This document shows positions 1 to 7,659 of a stretch of 49,690 bases of DNA, piece after piece. The stretch covers positions 1-49,690 of the forward strand of contig JAFZZT010000053.1 of assembly GCA_017615595.1 (NCBI GenBank). The letters run 5' to 3'. Origin of the DNA: Bacteroidales bacterium. Lineage in GTDB: Bacteria > Bacteroidota > Bacteroidia > Bacteroidales > WCHB1-69. Under the pieces are notes generated by a model. The model saw only the letters and a program-made list of their open reading frames with translations. It did not search any database and was not told the DNA's origin. The translations under genes were made by a program, and so were the position numbers. Each line of letters begins with the position of its first letter. Positions within the stretch are counted from its first letter, which is position 1.

Positions 1-534
1 CCGATTCTCGTAGAACTGCCTCAACAGCGGCACCGTAGCCTCATCGCCCAGCGCCCAACGAAACTCCTCGTAATCCATCGGACACATCTCAATCCGCGTC
101 TCCTCGCTTGGAATGATAATGTTTTGCGATTTCTTCCTGATGGATATCAACGAGCCTGTCTCAATATAGTCGTAGCGATGGTCGTCCACCAGCGTCTTGA
201 TAGCCTGGCGAGCTTTAGGGCATTCCTGCACCTCGTCGAAAATAATCACCGACTGCCGCTTCTCCAGTACCACATTGTAGATGGCCTGCAGCCGCAGGAA
301 GATATAATCCAGATCATTCAAATCATCGAACAGCGATTTCACCTCTACCGATGCCTTGGCGAAATCGACTAACATGTACGATTTATATTCGTTGCGGGCA
401 AATTCTTTGACGATGGTTGACTTTCCCACACGTCGAGCGCCTTTAACCAACAGGGCTGTCTTTCCGTTCTCTTCCCTTTTCCATTCCTGTAATTTACTGT
501 ATATCTTGCGTTTGAATATTCTGAACTCTTCCAT
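1..534 (-). CDS. AAA-family ATP-binding protein (AAA_14/DUF4143 type), C-terminus cut by window edge
   Basis: Reading the minus strand from the ATG at 534 gives 178 open codons that run off the left edge. Near residues 30-39 is a P-loop, KGARRVGKST. A Walker B-like segment, SVIIFDEVQECPKA, follows, and then a YIETGS sensor-like stretch. This is the N-terminal half of the AAA_14 ATPases that usually carry a C-terminal DUF4143 domain, which would lie outside the window. Such proteins are abundant in Bacteroidota and their physiological role is poorly known. A -7 box (TATCTTTG on the minus strand) sits about 20 nt upstream, which supports this start. The family call is firm; the function is not known. 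Confidence 0.85.
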   Translation of the reverse strand, partial: MEEFRIFKRKIYSKLQEWKREENGKTALLVKGARRVGKSTIVKEFARNEYKSYMLVDFAKASVEVKSLFDDLNDLDYIFLRLQAIYNVVLEKRQSVIIFDEVQECPKARQAIKTLVDDHRYDYIETGSLISIRKKSQNIIIPSEETRIEMCPMDYEEFRWALGDEATVPLLRQFYENR

Positions 535-555
535 GTTTTTAGTAATTTAACGCTG

Positions 556-563
556 CAAAGATA
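556..563 (-). promoter_or_regulatory. Bacteroidota -7 promoter element for the AAA ATPase
   Basis: TATCTTTG on the minus strand matches the TAnnTTTG consensus and lies about 20 nt from the start codon. No TTTG lies at the usual -33 spacing; the nearest TTTG upstream is only 11 nt away, inside the tandem repeats. Confidence 0.7.
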
Positions 564-571
564 CACATTAT

Positions 572-653
572 TTCCAAATCCTCATAATTTATTACTGCCA
601 AATATTCCAAATTCTCATAATTTATTACTGTTAAATATTCCAAATCCTCACTC
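572..653. repeat. 33-bp tandem repeat, about 2.5 copies
   Basis: Units begin TTCCAAATCCTCATAATTT at 572, 605 and 638, exactly 33 bp apart. Units 1 and 2 differ at only a few bases and the third is cut short after TTCCAAATCCTCA. The array lies directly upstream of the AAA ATPase promoter. Read on the minus strand, each unit holds GGATTTGGAATA-like sequence that resembles the region before the -7 box, so it may be a duplication of promoter-flanking sequence. Confidence 0.85.
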
Positions 654-795
654 TTTTCACCCTTCATTTGTACCAGCTCCAAAAAGTGGACGAAAAATTG
701 GTGTGCGCTGCGGCCTTACGGCCAAGCGGTACCCGAGGACTGATCTCACCCGCAGTAATAGCACGGTTGCGCCCTGTTTGTTTTCAGAAAAATTG

Positions 796-803
796 TACCT
801 TTG
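796..803 (+). promoter_or_regulatory. -7 promoter element TAccTTTG
   Basis: TACCTTTG lies 19 nt before the ATG at 823, with a TTTG at 777-780 as a possible -33 element; the 15-nt spacer is short. It would drive the small membrane protein and the downstream lipoprotein. Confidence 0.65.
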
Positions 804-822
804 CCACCCAAACTAATCTCTC

Positions 823-1023
823 ATGTCAACATCGGAGATCGTGATTCTTGTGGCCGTCATTCTGGCCTATTTCGGATGGGCGCTGTTCAACGGGTTCCTG
901 GCGCGGATGCGGAACCATTCGTTCTGGGCGTGGTTCGGCATCTCGCTGTGCATCCTGCCGCCGTTTGCAATGATCGCGGTGTTGGTCTATTGCAAGGAGG
1001 ACAACACGCATATTATTCCGTGA
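823..1023 (+). CDS. small two-helix membrane protein, unknown function
   Basis: A 66-residue protein. Hydrophobic segments at about residues 5-27 and 36-56 are separated by a short RMRNHSFW loop, so it should be an inner-membrane hairpin. No family is recognised. The start is supported by the -7 box 19 nt upstream. It ends 26 nt before the GH114-like lipoprotein, so the two are probably transcribed together. Confidence 0.7.
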   Translation: MSTSEIVILVAVILAYFGWALFNGFLARMRNHSFWAWFGISLCILPPFAMIAVLVYCKEDNTHIIP

Positions 1024-1049
1024 TGTGAGTCTTTTTGTGTCGGAACAAG

Positions 1050-2027
1050 ATGAAACACCTTATAACGCTAACGATCCTGCTCTTATCAAGCCTGTTGATG
1101 TGCTCCTGCTCACGATCCGAACTCGAGCCTTGCGACGACTATCGGCAGGCGATGCGCGACTTTGTGGTGCGTATCAGCGAGACGGCCCGCGCCCAAAATC
1201 CCGACTTCATCGTCATCCCGCAGAACGGCATAGAATTAGTGACCTTGGGGGAGGATGCCGAAGCAGCCTTAGCCACCGACTATCTGTCCGCCATCGATGG
1301 TCACGGGCAGGAGGATCTCTTCTATGGTTATCGGCGAAATGACACACCCACCCCGGCAAACACCACCGATTATCTGCTCTCCTACCTCCGGCGCTCCAAG
1401 GAGGCGGGCAACACCATCCTGGTGACGGACTACTGCTCCCGTCCCGACTATGTGGCCAACGCCCACACCCAATGCGATGCGGAAGGCTTTGTCTCTTTCG
1501 CAGCTCCCGAGCGCGAGTTAAACGTCATCCCCGCCAGCGTACCGCCGCATGAAAACGCCCAAGACATTGCCAGGCTGAGCGATGCGCAGAACTTTCTGTA
1601 TCTCCTCAACCCAGAAAATTTTGACAGCAGGGCCGATTTCATCCACGCGGTGGCATCCACGAACTATGATGTGATCATCATGGATCTGTTTTTCAACGAT
1701 GGAACCTCTTTCACGGCTGACGAGATTGAGCATCTCAAGCAAAAGGAGAACGGCGGCAAACGACTGGTTATCTGCTATATGTCTATCGGAGAGGCAGAGG
1801 ACTACCGCTATTATTGGCAGGCGTCCTGGAAACAACACAAGCCCGTCTGGCTGGCCCGAGAAAACCACTCGTGGCCTGGTAACTACAAGGTGCGCTATTG
1901 GTATTCCGCTTGGCAGGAGCTCATCTGCGGCCCTGGCGACAGCTATCTGAACCGCATTCTCCAGGCTGGTTTTGACGGAGTATATCTGGACATCATCGAT
2001 GCGTTTGAATACTTTGAAAAACAGTAG
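1050..2027 (+). CDS. lipoprotein with GH114-like (TM1410/MJ1477-type) TIM-barrel domain
   Basis: 325 residues from the ATG at 1050; an in-frame TTG at 1035 is less likely. The N-terminus is a lipoprotein signal with cysteines at 18 and 20 (LLMCSC), so the protein is probably lipid-anchored in the envelope. The rest resembles the TM1410/MJ1477 proteins related to GH114 endo-alpha-1,4-polygalactosaminidases. Visible marks are IIMDLFF, LVICYMSIGEAEDYR, WLARENHSWPGNYKVRYW and GFDGVYLDIIDAFEYF; Asp and Glu on these strand ends are the candidate catalytic residues in the family. The substrate cannot be told from sequence; a galactosaminoglycan-like polymer is the family precedent. It lies just downstream of the 66-residue membrane protein. 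Confidence 0.75.
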   Translation: MKHLITLTILLLSSLLMCSCSRSELEPCDDYRQAMRDFVVRISETARAQNPDFIVIPQNGIELVTLGEDAEAALATDYLSAIDGHGQEDLFYGYRRNDTPTPANTTDYLLSYLRRSKEAGNTILVTDYCSRPDYVANAHTQCDAEGFVSFAAPERELNVIPASVPPHENAQDIARLSDAQNFLYLLNPENFDSRADFIHAVASTNYDVIIMDLFFNDGTSFTADEIEHLKQKENGGKRLVICYMSIGEAEDYRYYWQASWKQHKPVWLARENHSWPGNYKVRYWYSAWQELICGPGDSYLNRILQAGFDGVYLDIIDAFEYFEKQ

Positions 2028-2138
2028 CACTTTTTTTCTTCTCCGATGTCACCTTTGACCCATCTCTCTCGTTTAACAGTTGAATCGATTCGGAAAAATC
2101 AACGAACGGAATTATAAACCTTTAATAATTATATCATT

Positions 2139-2585
2139 ATGGAAAAACCTTTTGAAATCATCATGATCATGGTCATCGTTCTCAGTGTCTGTGTTGCACT
2201 GCCTGTTCTCATCGTTTGGATGACCAACAAACGGAAACAACACGAAATAGACAAGAAATCGGAGATGATGATGTCTCTTTTGGAGAAGCATCCCGACCTC
2301 GACCCGGGCGAGGTGCTCAACAAGTTGAACGTATCAACAAAATCCGTCAAGAAATCGCTGATGGAACGTTTGATGAGCGGATGTATGTTCACTTTTATGG
2401 GCCTTGCCTTCCTGATCCCGCACCTCTGCCATGTCATCTTCTTGGGCAATAAAGAGCAGGGCATCTTTATAGGCGGTTTCTTTTTAGCGATGGGCATGGC
2501 TTACCTCATCTACTATTTTGTGGGCAAAAAGACGTTGCGCAGCGAGATCGAGGCCGAGGAGAGACGGATGAACGAACAGCAATAA
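2139..2585 (+). CDS. DUF6249-type membrane protein
   Basis: 148 residues. A membrane helix at about 8-28 is followed by a charged cytoplasmic-looking segment (residues 30-80) that carries SLLEKHPDLDPGEVLNKL. Two more hydrophobic stretches lie at about 83-103 and 110-130, and a Glu/Arg-rich tail ends the protein. This arrangement fits the DUF6249 family of Bacteroidota. It stops 7 nt before the ECF sigma gene, so the two, and the small membrane gene after them, look like one operon. Function is unknown; the link to a sigma factor suggests a part in signal sensing or sigma control. Confidence 0.75.
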   Translation: MEKPFEIIMIMVIVLSVCVALPVLIVWMTNKRKQHEIDKKSEMMMSLLEKHPDLDPGEVLNKLNVSTKSVKKSLMERLMSGCMFTFMGLAFLIPHLCHVIFLGNKEQGIFIGGFFLAMGMAYLIYYFVGKKTLRSEIEAEERRMNEQQ

Positions 2586-2592
2586 TCGTCTG

Positions 2593-3072
2593 ATGAAGCG
2601 AGAAGCGTTCATAGCCAACATTTCATCCGAGCAGGAGCCCTTGCGAAGGTTCCTGCTTGCCCTTTGCGAAGGTGACCGGATGGAGGCAGAGGACATCGCG
2701 CAGGAAGCGATGATCAAGGCTTACCTCTCCTCCGACCGTTTCGTGGAGCGGTGCAAGTTCTCCACCTGGCTGTTCAAGATCGCCTACAACACCTTCCTCG
2801 ACCATAAGCGGTCGGTGAGAAACCACGAGACAGACCTGGAGGCGGCGGGATTCATGGCCGCCACGCAAAGCGCCGACGACGCCTTCATCTACCAAGAGTT
2901 GTATGAAGCCATCGGCACGCTGCCGCTCAAGGAGAAGTCGGCCATCCTCCTGTTCTACGTCAGCGGATACACCGTAAAAGAGATTTCCAAGATCACCAGC
3001 TGCTCTCAACTTGCTGTCAAACAACAGCTTTCAAGAGGGCGCGACAAACTAAGACAATTATTGAAACAATGA
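2593..3072 (+). CDS. ECF-type sigma-70 family RNA polymerase sigma factor
   Basis: 159 residues. Region 2 spans about residues 10-75, with AEDIAQEAMIKAY and FSTWLFKIAYNTFLDHKR (core binding and -10 recognition). Region 4 spans about 103-155, with LPLKEKSAILLFYVSGYTVKEI and a helix-turn-helix ending in the LSRGRDKLRQLL recognition helix. The length is normal for an ECF factor lacking regions 1 and 3. Its last four bases overlap the ATG of the next gene (ATGA), the usual arrangement of a sigma factor and its membrane regulator. The regulon cannot be inferred. Confidence 0.92.
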   Translation: MKREAFIANISSEQEPLRRFLLALCEGDRMEAEDIAQEAMIKAYLSSDRFVERCKFSTWLFKIAYNTFLDHKRSVRNHETDLEAAGFMAATQSADDAFIYQELYEAIGTLPLKEKSAILLFYVSGYTVKEISKITSCSQLAVKQQLSRGRDKLRQLLKQ

Positions 3073-3440
3073 AAGAGAACACGATAGAAGAGATGTTCGC
3101 CCGCTATCAGCCAGACATGGGCGACAATGATAAATATATGGAGGCTCTCTCCAAGAAGTTGGAGGCGGTGGAGTATGTCAAGAAATACAACGAAGAACAG
3201 GCTCGCCGTCACCGGAAGATGCTGTTGGTGGTGTTCGCGGGTGGCGTCATCACCGGTGCCATCGGCATCGTATTGGCCCTGCTGCACCCCTTCTGGACAC
3301 TGCCGCCCATCAACATTCCCACCCCTGTCACGCAAAGCCCTATTCATCTGCCCAACCTGGCCTTCCTGCTATGTCTATGCCTTACCGGTCTCGGCATCAC
3401 GGGACTGGTGGCGCAAAGAATGGCGCTGCAGGAGAAATAA
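3069..3440 (+). CDS. small membrane protein overlapping the sigma gene, candidate anti-sigma factor
   Basis: 123 residues. The N-terminal 48 residues are charged and helical (YMEALSKKLEAVEYVKKYNE, then a basic RRHRKM). Transmembrane helices lie at about 49-70 and 95-115, with a Pro-rich loop PPINIPTPVTQSP between them. The gene overlaps the upstream sigma gene by 4 nt, so translation is probably coupled. It lacks the HxxxCxxC zinc motif of classical anti-sigma domains. Position and topology suggest a membrane anti-sigma or sensor that holds the sigma factor through its N-terminal helix; this is inference. Confidence 0.7.
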   Translation: MKENTIEEMFARYQPDMGDNDKYMEALSKKLEAVEYVKKYNEEQARRHRKMLLVVFAGGVITGAIGIVLALLHPFWTLPPINIPTPVTQSPIHLPNLAFLLCLCLTGLGITGLVAQRMALQEK

Positions 3441-3530
3441 GAAAAAATCCTATTTTCGCGCACTCCTTGACATGGCAGGATGATGCACCCTGCTATTTTT
3501 ATAATATACTGACAATAAAACCATTACACT

Positions 3531-5228
3531 ATGGCATGGATCAAAACCGACAACTTGAAAGGTGATCTTTTTGGCGGCATCACCGCCGGCATCGTGGCAT
3601 TGCCGTTGGCATTGGCATTCGGCATACAGGCTTTCGGGGGCATTGACGACCCCACCGCCAGCTCCATGGGCGCGTTAGCAGGTCTCATCGGCGCCACCTT
3701 CTTGGGCTTCTTCGCCTCCCTCTTCGGGGGCACGCACTCCCAGATCAGCGGACCCACGGGTCCTATGACCGTCATCACGGCCTCCCTCCTCAGCGGGGTC
3801 TGGGCGGCCCAGCACTCCATGAGCGCCGTGCTCATCAGCATGTCGCTGGCTGGCCTCTTCTGCGGTATCTTCCAGATTCTCTTCGGCATCCTGAAGATCG
3901 GCAAATATGTGCGCTACATCCCCTACCCTGTCCTGTCGGGCTTCATGAGCGGCATCGGTGTCATCATCATCATCCAACAACTGTATCCGCTCATCGGCTG
4001 TAAATCGCCCGTTTTGGTGGTGGACATGATCAAAGAGCTGCCCCTGCGTCTGGCGGGTGGTGTCTCCTTCACTGCCCTGCTACTCGGCTTGGGCACCATC
4101 GCCATCATCTATCTATTCCCATTGATCACCAAGAAGATACCCTCCACACTGGTAGCCTTGTTGGTGATGACTGTCATCTCCCTGTTCCTGAATATGGACG
4201 AGAAGCTGCTCATCGGACAGATCCCTGCGGGCTTCCCGATGCCGGTATTCGCCAAAGAGGGTCTTTCTTTGACGGGTCTCGACTGGGGCGCCATCTTGAA
4301 AGCCTCCATCATCCCAGGCCTCACCCTGGCGGGTCTGGGCAGCATCGACACGCTGCTCACCTCCGTGGTGGCTGACAACATCACCAAGACGCACCACAAC
4401 AGCAACCGCGAGCTCATCGGCCAGGGCATCGGCAATATGATCAGTGGCTTGTTCTGCGGTATCAGCGGCGCCGGCGCCACCATGCGTACCGTCGTGAACG
4501 TCAAGAGCGGCGGCCGCTCCCAGATCAGCGGCATGGTGCACTCCCTGCTTTTGCTCGCTGTCTTGCTGGGACTGGGCAGTCTGGTGCGCTATGTGCCCCT
4601 GTCTGTGCTGGCCGGCATCCTGATCACGGTCGGCTGGGGCATCATCGACTTCAAAGGCTTCAAGGACCTCCTCAAGATCCCGCGCGCCGACGCCGTGGTG
4701 CTCATCATCGTCTTCCTGCTCACCGTCTTCGTGGACCTGCTCACCGCTGTCGGCATCGGCATGGTGATTGCCTGCGTCCTCTTCATGAAACGGGCCAGCG
4801 ACCTGGTGGAAGGCGGCTACAGCTCCGCCGAGATGACCAACTTCGACAAAGAGAGTCCCTGGCAGGATGAAGGCGGCATGCCCGACAAAGTGCAGCACAA
4901 GATCTACATCCAGCGTCTCAACGGCCCCATCTTCTTCGGCACCATCACCAAATTCCAGCATGTGATGACCGATGTGCCGGAAGATGCCAAGATTGTCATC
5001 ATCCGCATGCGTCTGGTCAGCTTCATGGACCAGTCGGGACTGTACGCCATGGAGACGGCCATCAAGGAGCTGCAAGAGCGGGGCGTGCTGGTCTTGATGA
5101 CCATCATCCAGCCGCAACCGATGTACATGCTCAAGACGATGAACGTCATCCCGGCACTGGTACCCGAAGAGCACACCTTCCCCACCTTTGAAGACTGTAC
5201 GGAATTCCTGAAGAAAAGAGTGGGCTAA
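3531..5228 (+). CDS. SulP family inorganic anion transporter with C-terminal STAS domain
   Basis: 565 residues, the normal length for SulP/SLC26 proteins. A hydrophobic transport domain fills residues 10-430 and includes the family-typical GLFGGITAGIVALPLALAFG-like opening and a QISGPTGPMTVI segment. A STAS domain covers about 452-563, with MRLVSFMDQSGLYAME. The protein should sit in the inner membrane and move an anion such as sulfate, bicarbonate or a dicarboxylate by proton or sodium coupling; the substrate is not decided by sequence. The gene stands alone, with a hairpin terminator directly after it, and no sulfate-assimilation or carbonic anhydrase gene is next to it. Confidence 0.92.
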   Translation: MAWIKTDNLKGDLFGGITAGIVALPLALAFGIQAFGGIDDPTASSMGALAGLIGATFLGFFASLFGGTHSQISGPTGPMTVITASLLSGVWAAQHSMSAVLISMSLAGLFCGIFQILFGILKIGKYVRYIPYPVLSGFMSGIGVIIIIQQLYPLIGCKSPVLVVDMIKELPLRLAGGVSFTALLLGLGTIAIIYLFPLITKKIPSTLVALLVMTVISLFLNMDEKLLIGQIPAGFPMPVFAKEGLSLTGLDWGAILKASIIPGLTLAGLGSIDTLLTSVVADNITKTHHNSNRELIGQGIGNMISGLFCGISGAGATMRTVVNVKSGGRSQISGMVHSLLLLAVLLGLGSLVRYVPLSVLAGILITVGWGIIDFKGFKDLLKIPRADAVVLIIVFLLTVFVDLLTAVGIGMVIACVLFMKRASDLVEGGYSSAEMTNFDKESPWQDEGGMPDKVQHKIYIQRLNGPIFFGTITKFQHVMTDVPEDAKIVIIRMRLVSFMDQSGLYAMETAIKELQERGVLVLMTIIQPQPMYMLKTMNVIPALVPEEHTFPTFEDCTEFLKKRVG

Positions 5229-5250
5229 TCAGCCGGCAACCACATCACAC

Positions 5251-5284
5251 AAGGGGCGAAAGTGAAAAACTTTGGCCCCTTTTT
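5251..5284 (+). terminator. Rho-independent terminator after the SulP gene
   Basis: A 13-bp stem (AAGGGGCGAAAGT paired with ACTTTGGCCCCTT, one mismatch) with a 5-nt GAAAA loop runs into TTTTTG. The T tract touches the -7 box of the next gene at 5286. Confidence 0.8.
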
Positions 5285-5285
5285 G

Positions 5286-5293
5286 TATTTTTG
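5286..5293 (+). promoter_or_regulatory. -7 promoter element TAttTTTG for the sigma/WG gene
   Basis: TATTTTTG lies 22 nt before the ATG at 5316 and begins 1 nt after the terminator hairpin's T tract. No well-spaced TTTG element is seen upstream. Confidence 0.7.
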
Positions 5294-5315
5294 CGTCATC
5301 ATAAAAAAAGAGAGC

Positions 5316-6662
5316 ATGCAGGCACAGCGTTTTTGGACGAGGGCATATCAACGCAATATTGGCAAGATGATCGGCGTATGCTACCGCTATGTTGGCAACC
5401 GAGCATTGGCGGAGGACTTGGCGCACGACGCCTTCCTCAAGGCCATTGAGAAATCGGAAAGCTTTCGTCGGCTCGGCAGTTTTGAGGGATGGCTGATGCG
5501 CCTCAACCTGAACAATACCCTCGACTATCTGCGCCGCCAGCCTCAGTTTCAGCCGATAGAGGAGGTCGAAGTGCCAGAGAGTGCCGAGATGGACGACCGT
5601 TGGGATGAGGAAAATCACACGTTACGGGCTGATGACTTTACAGAGGAGGATGTTTTGGAAGCCCTTGGGAAACTACCCGACAAGCATCGCACAGTATTCA
5701 ACCTGTATGTTTTTGAGGATCAAAAGCATACCAAGATTGCCGAGCTTCTCCAGATAGGGGTCAGAAGTTCCAAGCGTTACCTTGCCGAGGCACGTGTGCA
5801 ACTGCAGCATCTTTTAACCGACAAACATCATCACAAAAAATCAAGCATCATGGTCTTACTCTTGTTGATATCGCATCGAAGCCACGCCGTTGACCGGATT
5901 TGTGTGACCAAGTTGAAACATCTGTCCTTGGCACCGGCGAGTCCTTCCCCATTGGGGGCATTGCAGTGGGCTACTGCGCCGAAACCCTCTGCATGGTTAG
6001 CCTTGTCCGCCGCCAAGGCACCTGCCATCGCCACAGGGGTCATCACTACCGCCGTGGCAGGTTCCGTAGCCGTATGGCAAGCCCAGCCTTCGGAGCCGAC
6101 GATCCCCCACAACCCTGGTTTGCCCGTGGATACACTCAGAACGCAAACAATCGAACCGCAACAAGAGTCAGACACCATCTCTGTTGTGGAGACGTTGAGC
6201 ACACCGTCACTTCAAGAGGACGCTTCCAAAGTGTCAGCCCCGTCCATAAGTCTAACTACAGAGCCATCTGCCGAATCATCAACCCCATCATTGTCCGAAG
6301 AGCCACGCACGACCCCGCCATCATCCCATCATAGCCTTACGATATTCTTGCGACACGGCTATTGCGGGTTAGCCGACGAGCAAGGGAATGAGGTCGTGCC
6401 ACCCCTGTTTTCGCACATAGAGCCATTCGACGAATATAGGAGCGGCTGGGCAATGGTGGACCGGTTCGGTTTCAAAGGATTTGTGGACTCCTCTGGAAAG
6501 GAGGTGGTACACCCCCAATATGATGAAATCGGGAAATTCGGTTTCTACCGGGATGGTTGCGCACTGGTGCGGAAGGGCAACTTCTATGGCTTTATCGATC
6601 TGACAGGCAAGGAGGTGGTGCCCGTGATTCACAAAAGGGAAGATTTAATCAATCACCATTAA
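5316..6662 (+). CDS. sigma-70 family factor fused to a membrane helix and C-terminal WG repeats
   Basis: 448 residues from the ATG at 5316; an upstream in-frame start at 5262 is rejected because it lies before the -7 box. Residues 8-75 are sigma region 2 (LAEDLAHDAFLKAIEK, GWLMRLNLNNTLDYLRR). Residues 111-168 are region 4 (ALGKLPDKHRTVFNLYVFE, then a helix-turn-helix). An Ala-rich hydrophobic helix at about 226-255 follows, then a Ser/Thr/Pro-rich linker (257-340) and three WG-type repeats (342-445; YCGLADEQGNEVVPP, FKGFVDSSGKEVVHP, FYGFIDLTGKEVVP). The likely topology is a cytoplasmic sigma domain with a periplasmic WG domain, giving a membrane-tethered sigma factor. The GIN-domain gene starts 12 nt later and is probably cotranscribed. 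Each domain call is firm; the one-protein sensor role is inference. Confidence 0.85.
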   Translation: MQAQRFWTRAYQRNIGKMIGVCYRYVGNRALAEDLAHDAFLKAIEKSESFRRLGSFEGWLMRLNLNNTLDYLRRQPQFQPIEEVEVPESAEMDDRWDEENHTLRADDFTEEDVLEALGKLPDKHRTVFNLYVFEDQKHTKIAELLQIGVRSSKRYLAEARVQLQHLLTDKHHHKKSSIMVLLLLISHRSHAVDRICVTKLKHLSLAPASPSPLGALQWATAPKPSAWLALSAAKAPAIATGVITTAVAGSVAVWQAQPSEPTIPHNPGLPVDTLRTQTIEPQQESDTISVVETLSTPSLQEDASKVSAPSISLTTEPSAESSTPSLSEEPRTTPPSSHHSLTIFLRHGYCGLADEQGNEVVPPLFSHIEPFDEYRSGWAMVDRFGFKGFVDSSGKEVVHPQYDEIGKFGFYRDGCALVRKGNFYGFIDLTGKEVVPVIHKREDLINHH

Positions 6663-6673
6663 AATCCAACATT

Positions 6674-7657
6674 ATGAAAAGAACATTTGTACTATTCGTT
6701 ATGATATTGTCATTCGGTTTGTTGTCTTCGCAGACACGAATAGAGTACGTTTCTCCATCGGTGGTGCCGTCACACGGCAAGACCAGCGATAATACTGTCA
6801 TCAGAGAAATCCTGCTAAAACCCTTCAAGTCGGTGGAAATCAACTATTTCCTCGGTGATGTAGTGATTCGGCAGGGCACTCGGCACGAAGTCACCGTGAC
6901 TGCCGACGACCATGTCATCGACCATGTGCAAGTACTTGTGAAAGACGACAAACTATACATCTGTATGGGGGATGAGAAAATCTCTAACAACAAGGTCAAG
7001 ATTAAGGTGGAGGTTGACGTGCCGCATCTTGAGGAGGTGACCATACAGAATGTTGGCGATGTGACTATTGAAAAACGAGCCGAAGTGAATCTCTCCATTG
7101 TTCTGAACGGCACTGGCGACTGTGTTTTACAATCACAACAAATAGAGAACTCTTTGGAACTTTTCAATCATGGCGTCGGTGATATTGTTGTACCCACTTC
7201 CAGCGTCATCAAAACGGGCTCTCTGCTCATTCACAACTCGGGGGCGGGAGATGTCAGCCTGCATGCCTGTCAGTGTTCAGCCAGTTCTGTGGTGATCAAC
7301 AACACAGGGGTGGGAGATGTGTTTGTGAATATGATGAAGAACGGGGTCGGAGAGCTGGCGTTGCAAAACAAGGCGACAGGAACTCTTAAGGTCCAGAATA
7401 TTAATGCAAAACAACTGGAGGTGAAGAATTTGGGGACGGGCGACGTGGTCCTGAACGGTATTGCAGAATCGATCAGGATTGTTAATGCCGGCACTGGCGA
7501 TGTCTCTGCGCAATACCTAAAGACAACGAAAGCGCACATTACCAATTATGGCACCAGTACTATAAAAGCCAACGTTTCGGACACTGCGTACATCACGAAT
7601 TATTCGGCAGTTGGAAAAGTGGATGTCAGTGGCGGGGCCAAACTGGTGTGGGAGTGA
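6674..7657 (+). CDS. exported GIN-domain (DUF2807) beta-helix protein
   Basis: 327 residues. A signal peptide covers residues 1-20 (MKRTFVLFVMILSFGLLSSQ). From about residue 40 it opens in DUF2807 style (LKPFKSVEINYFLGDVVIRQ). It then has many repeats of about 20 residues, each carrying an N-x-G-x-GDV turn (NVGDVTI, NGTGDCV, NHGVGDIV, NSGAGDVS, NTGVGDVF, NLGTGDVV, NAGTGDVS), which predicts a parallel beta-helix. GIN-domain proteins are often annotated as putative adhesin heads, but function is unproven. It lies 11 nt after the sigma/WG gene in the same direction and ends 2 nt from the convergent DUF5618 gene. Confidence 0.85.
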   Translation: MKRTFVLFVMILSFGLLSSQTRIEYVSPSVVPSHGKTSDNTVIREILLKPFKSVEINYFLGDVVIRQGTRHEVTVTADDHVIDHVQVLVKDDKLYICMGDEKISNNKVKIKVEVDVPHLEEVTIQNVGDVTIEKRAEVNLSIVLNGTGDCVLQSQQIENSLELFNHGVGDIVVPTSSVIKTGSLLIHNSGAGDVSLHACQCSASSVVINNTGVGDVFVNMMKNGVGELALQNKATGTLKVQNINAKQLEVKNLGTGDVVLNGIAESIRIVNAGTGDVSAQYLKTTKAHITNYGTSTIKANVSDTAYITNYSAVGKVDVSGGAKLVWE

Positions 7658-7659
7658 TT

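Noticed and set aside
654-795. Terminator or structured RNA at TGCGGCCTTACGGCCAAGC
   Set aside because: The 4-bp GGCC/GGCC stem lacks a T tract and fits no RNA family I recognise.
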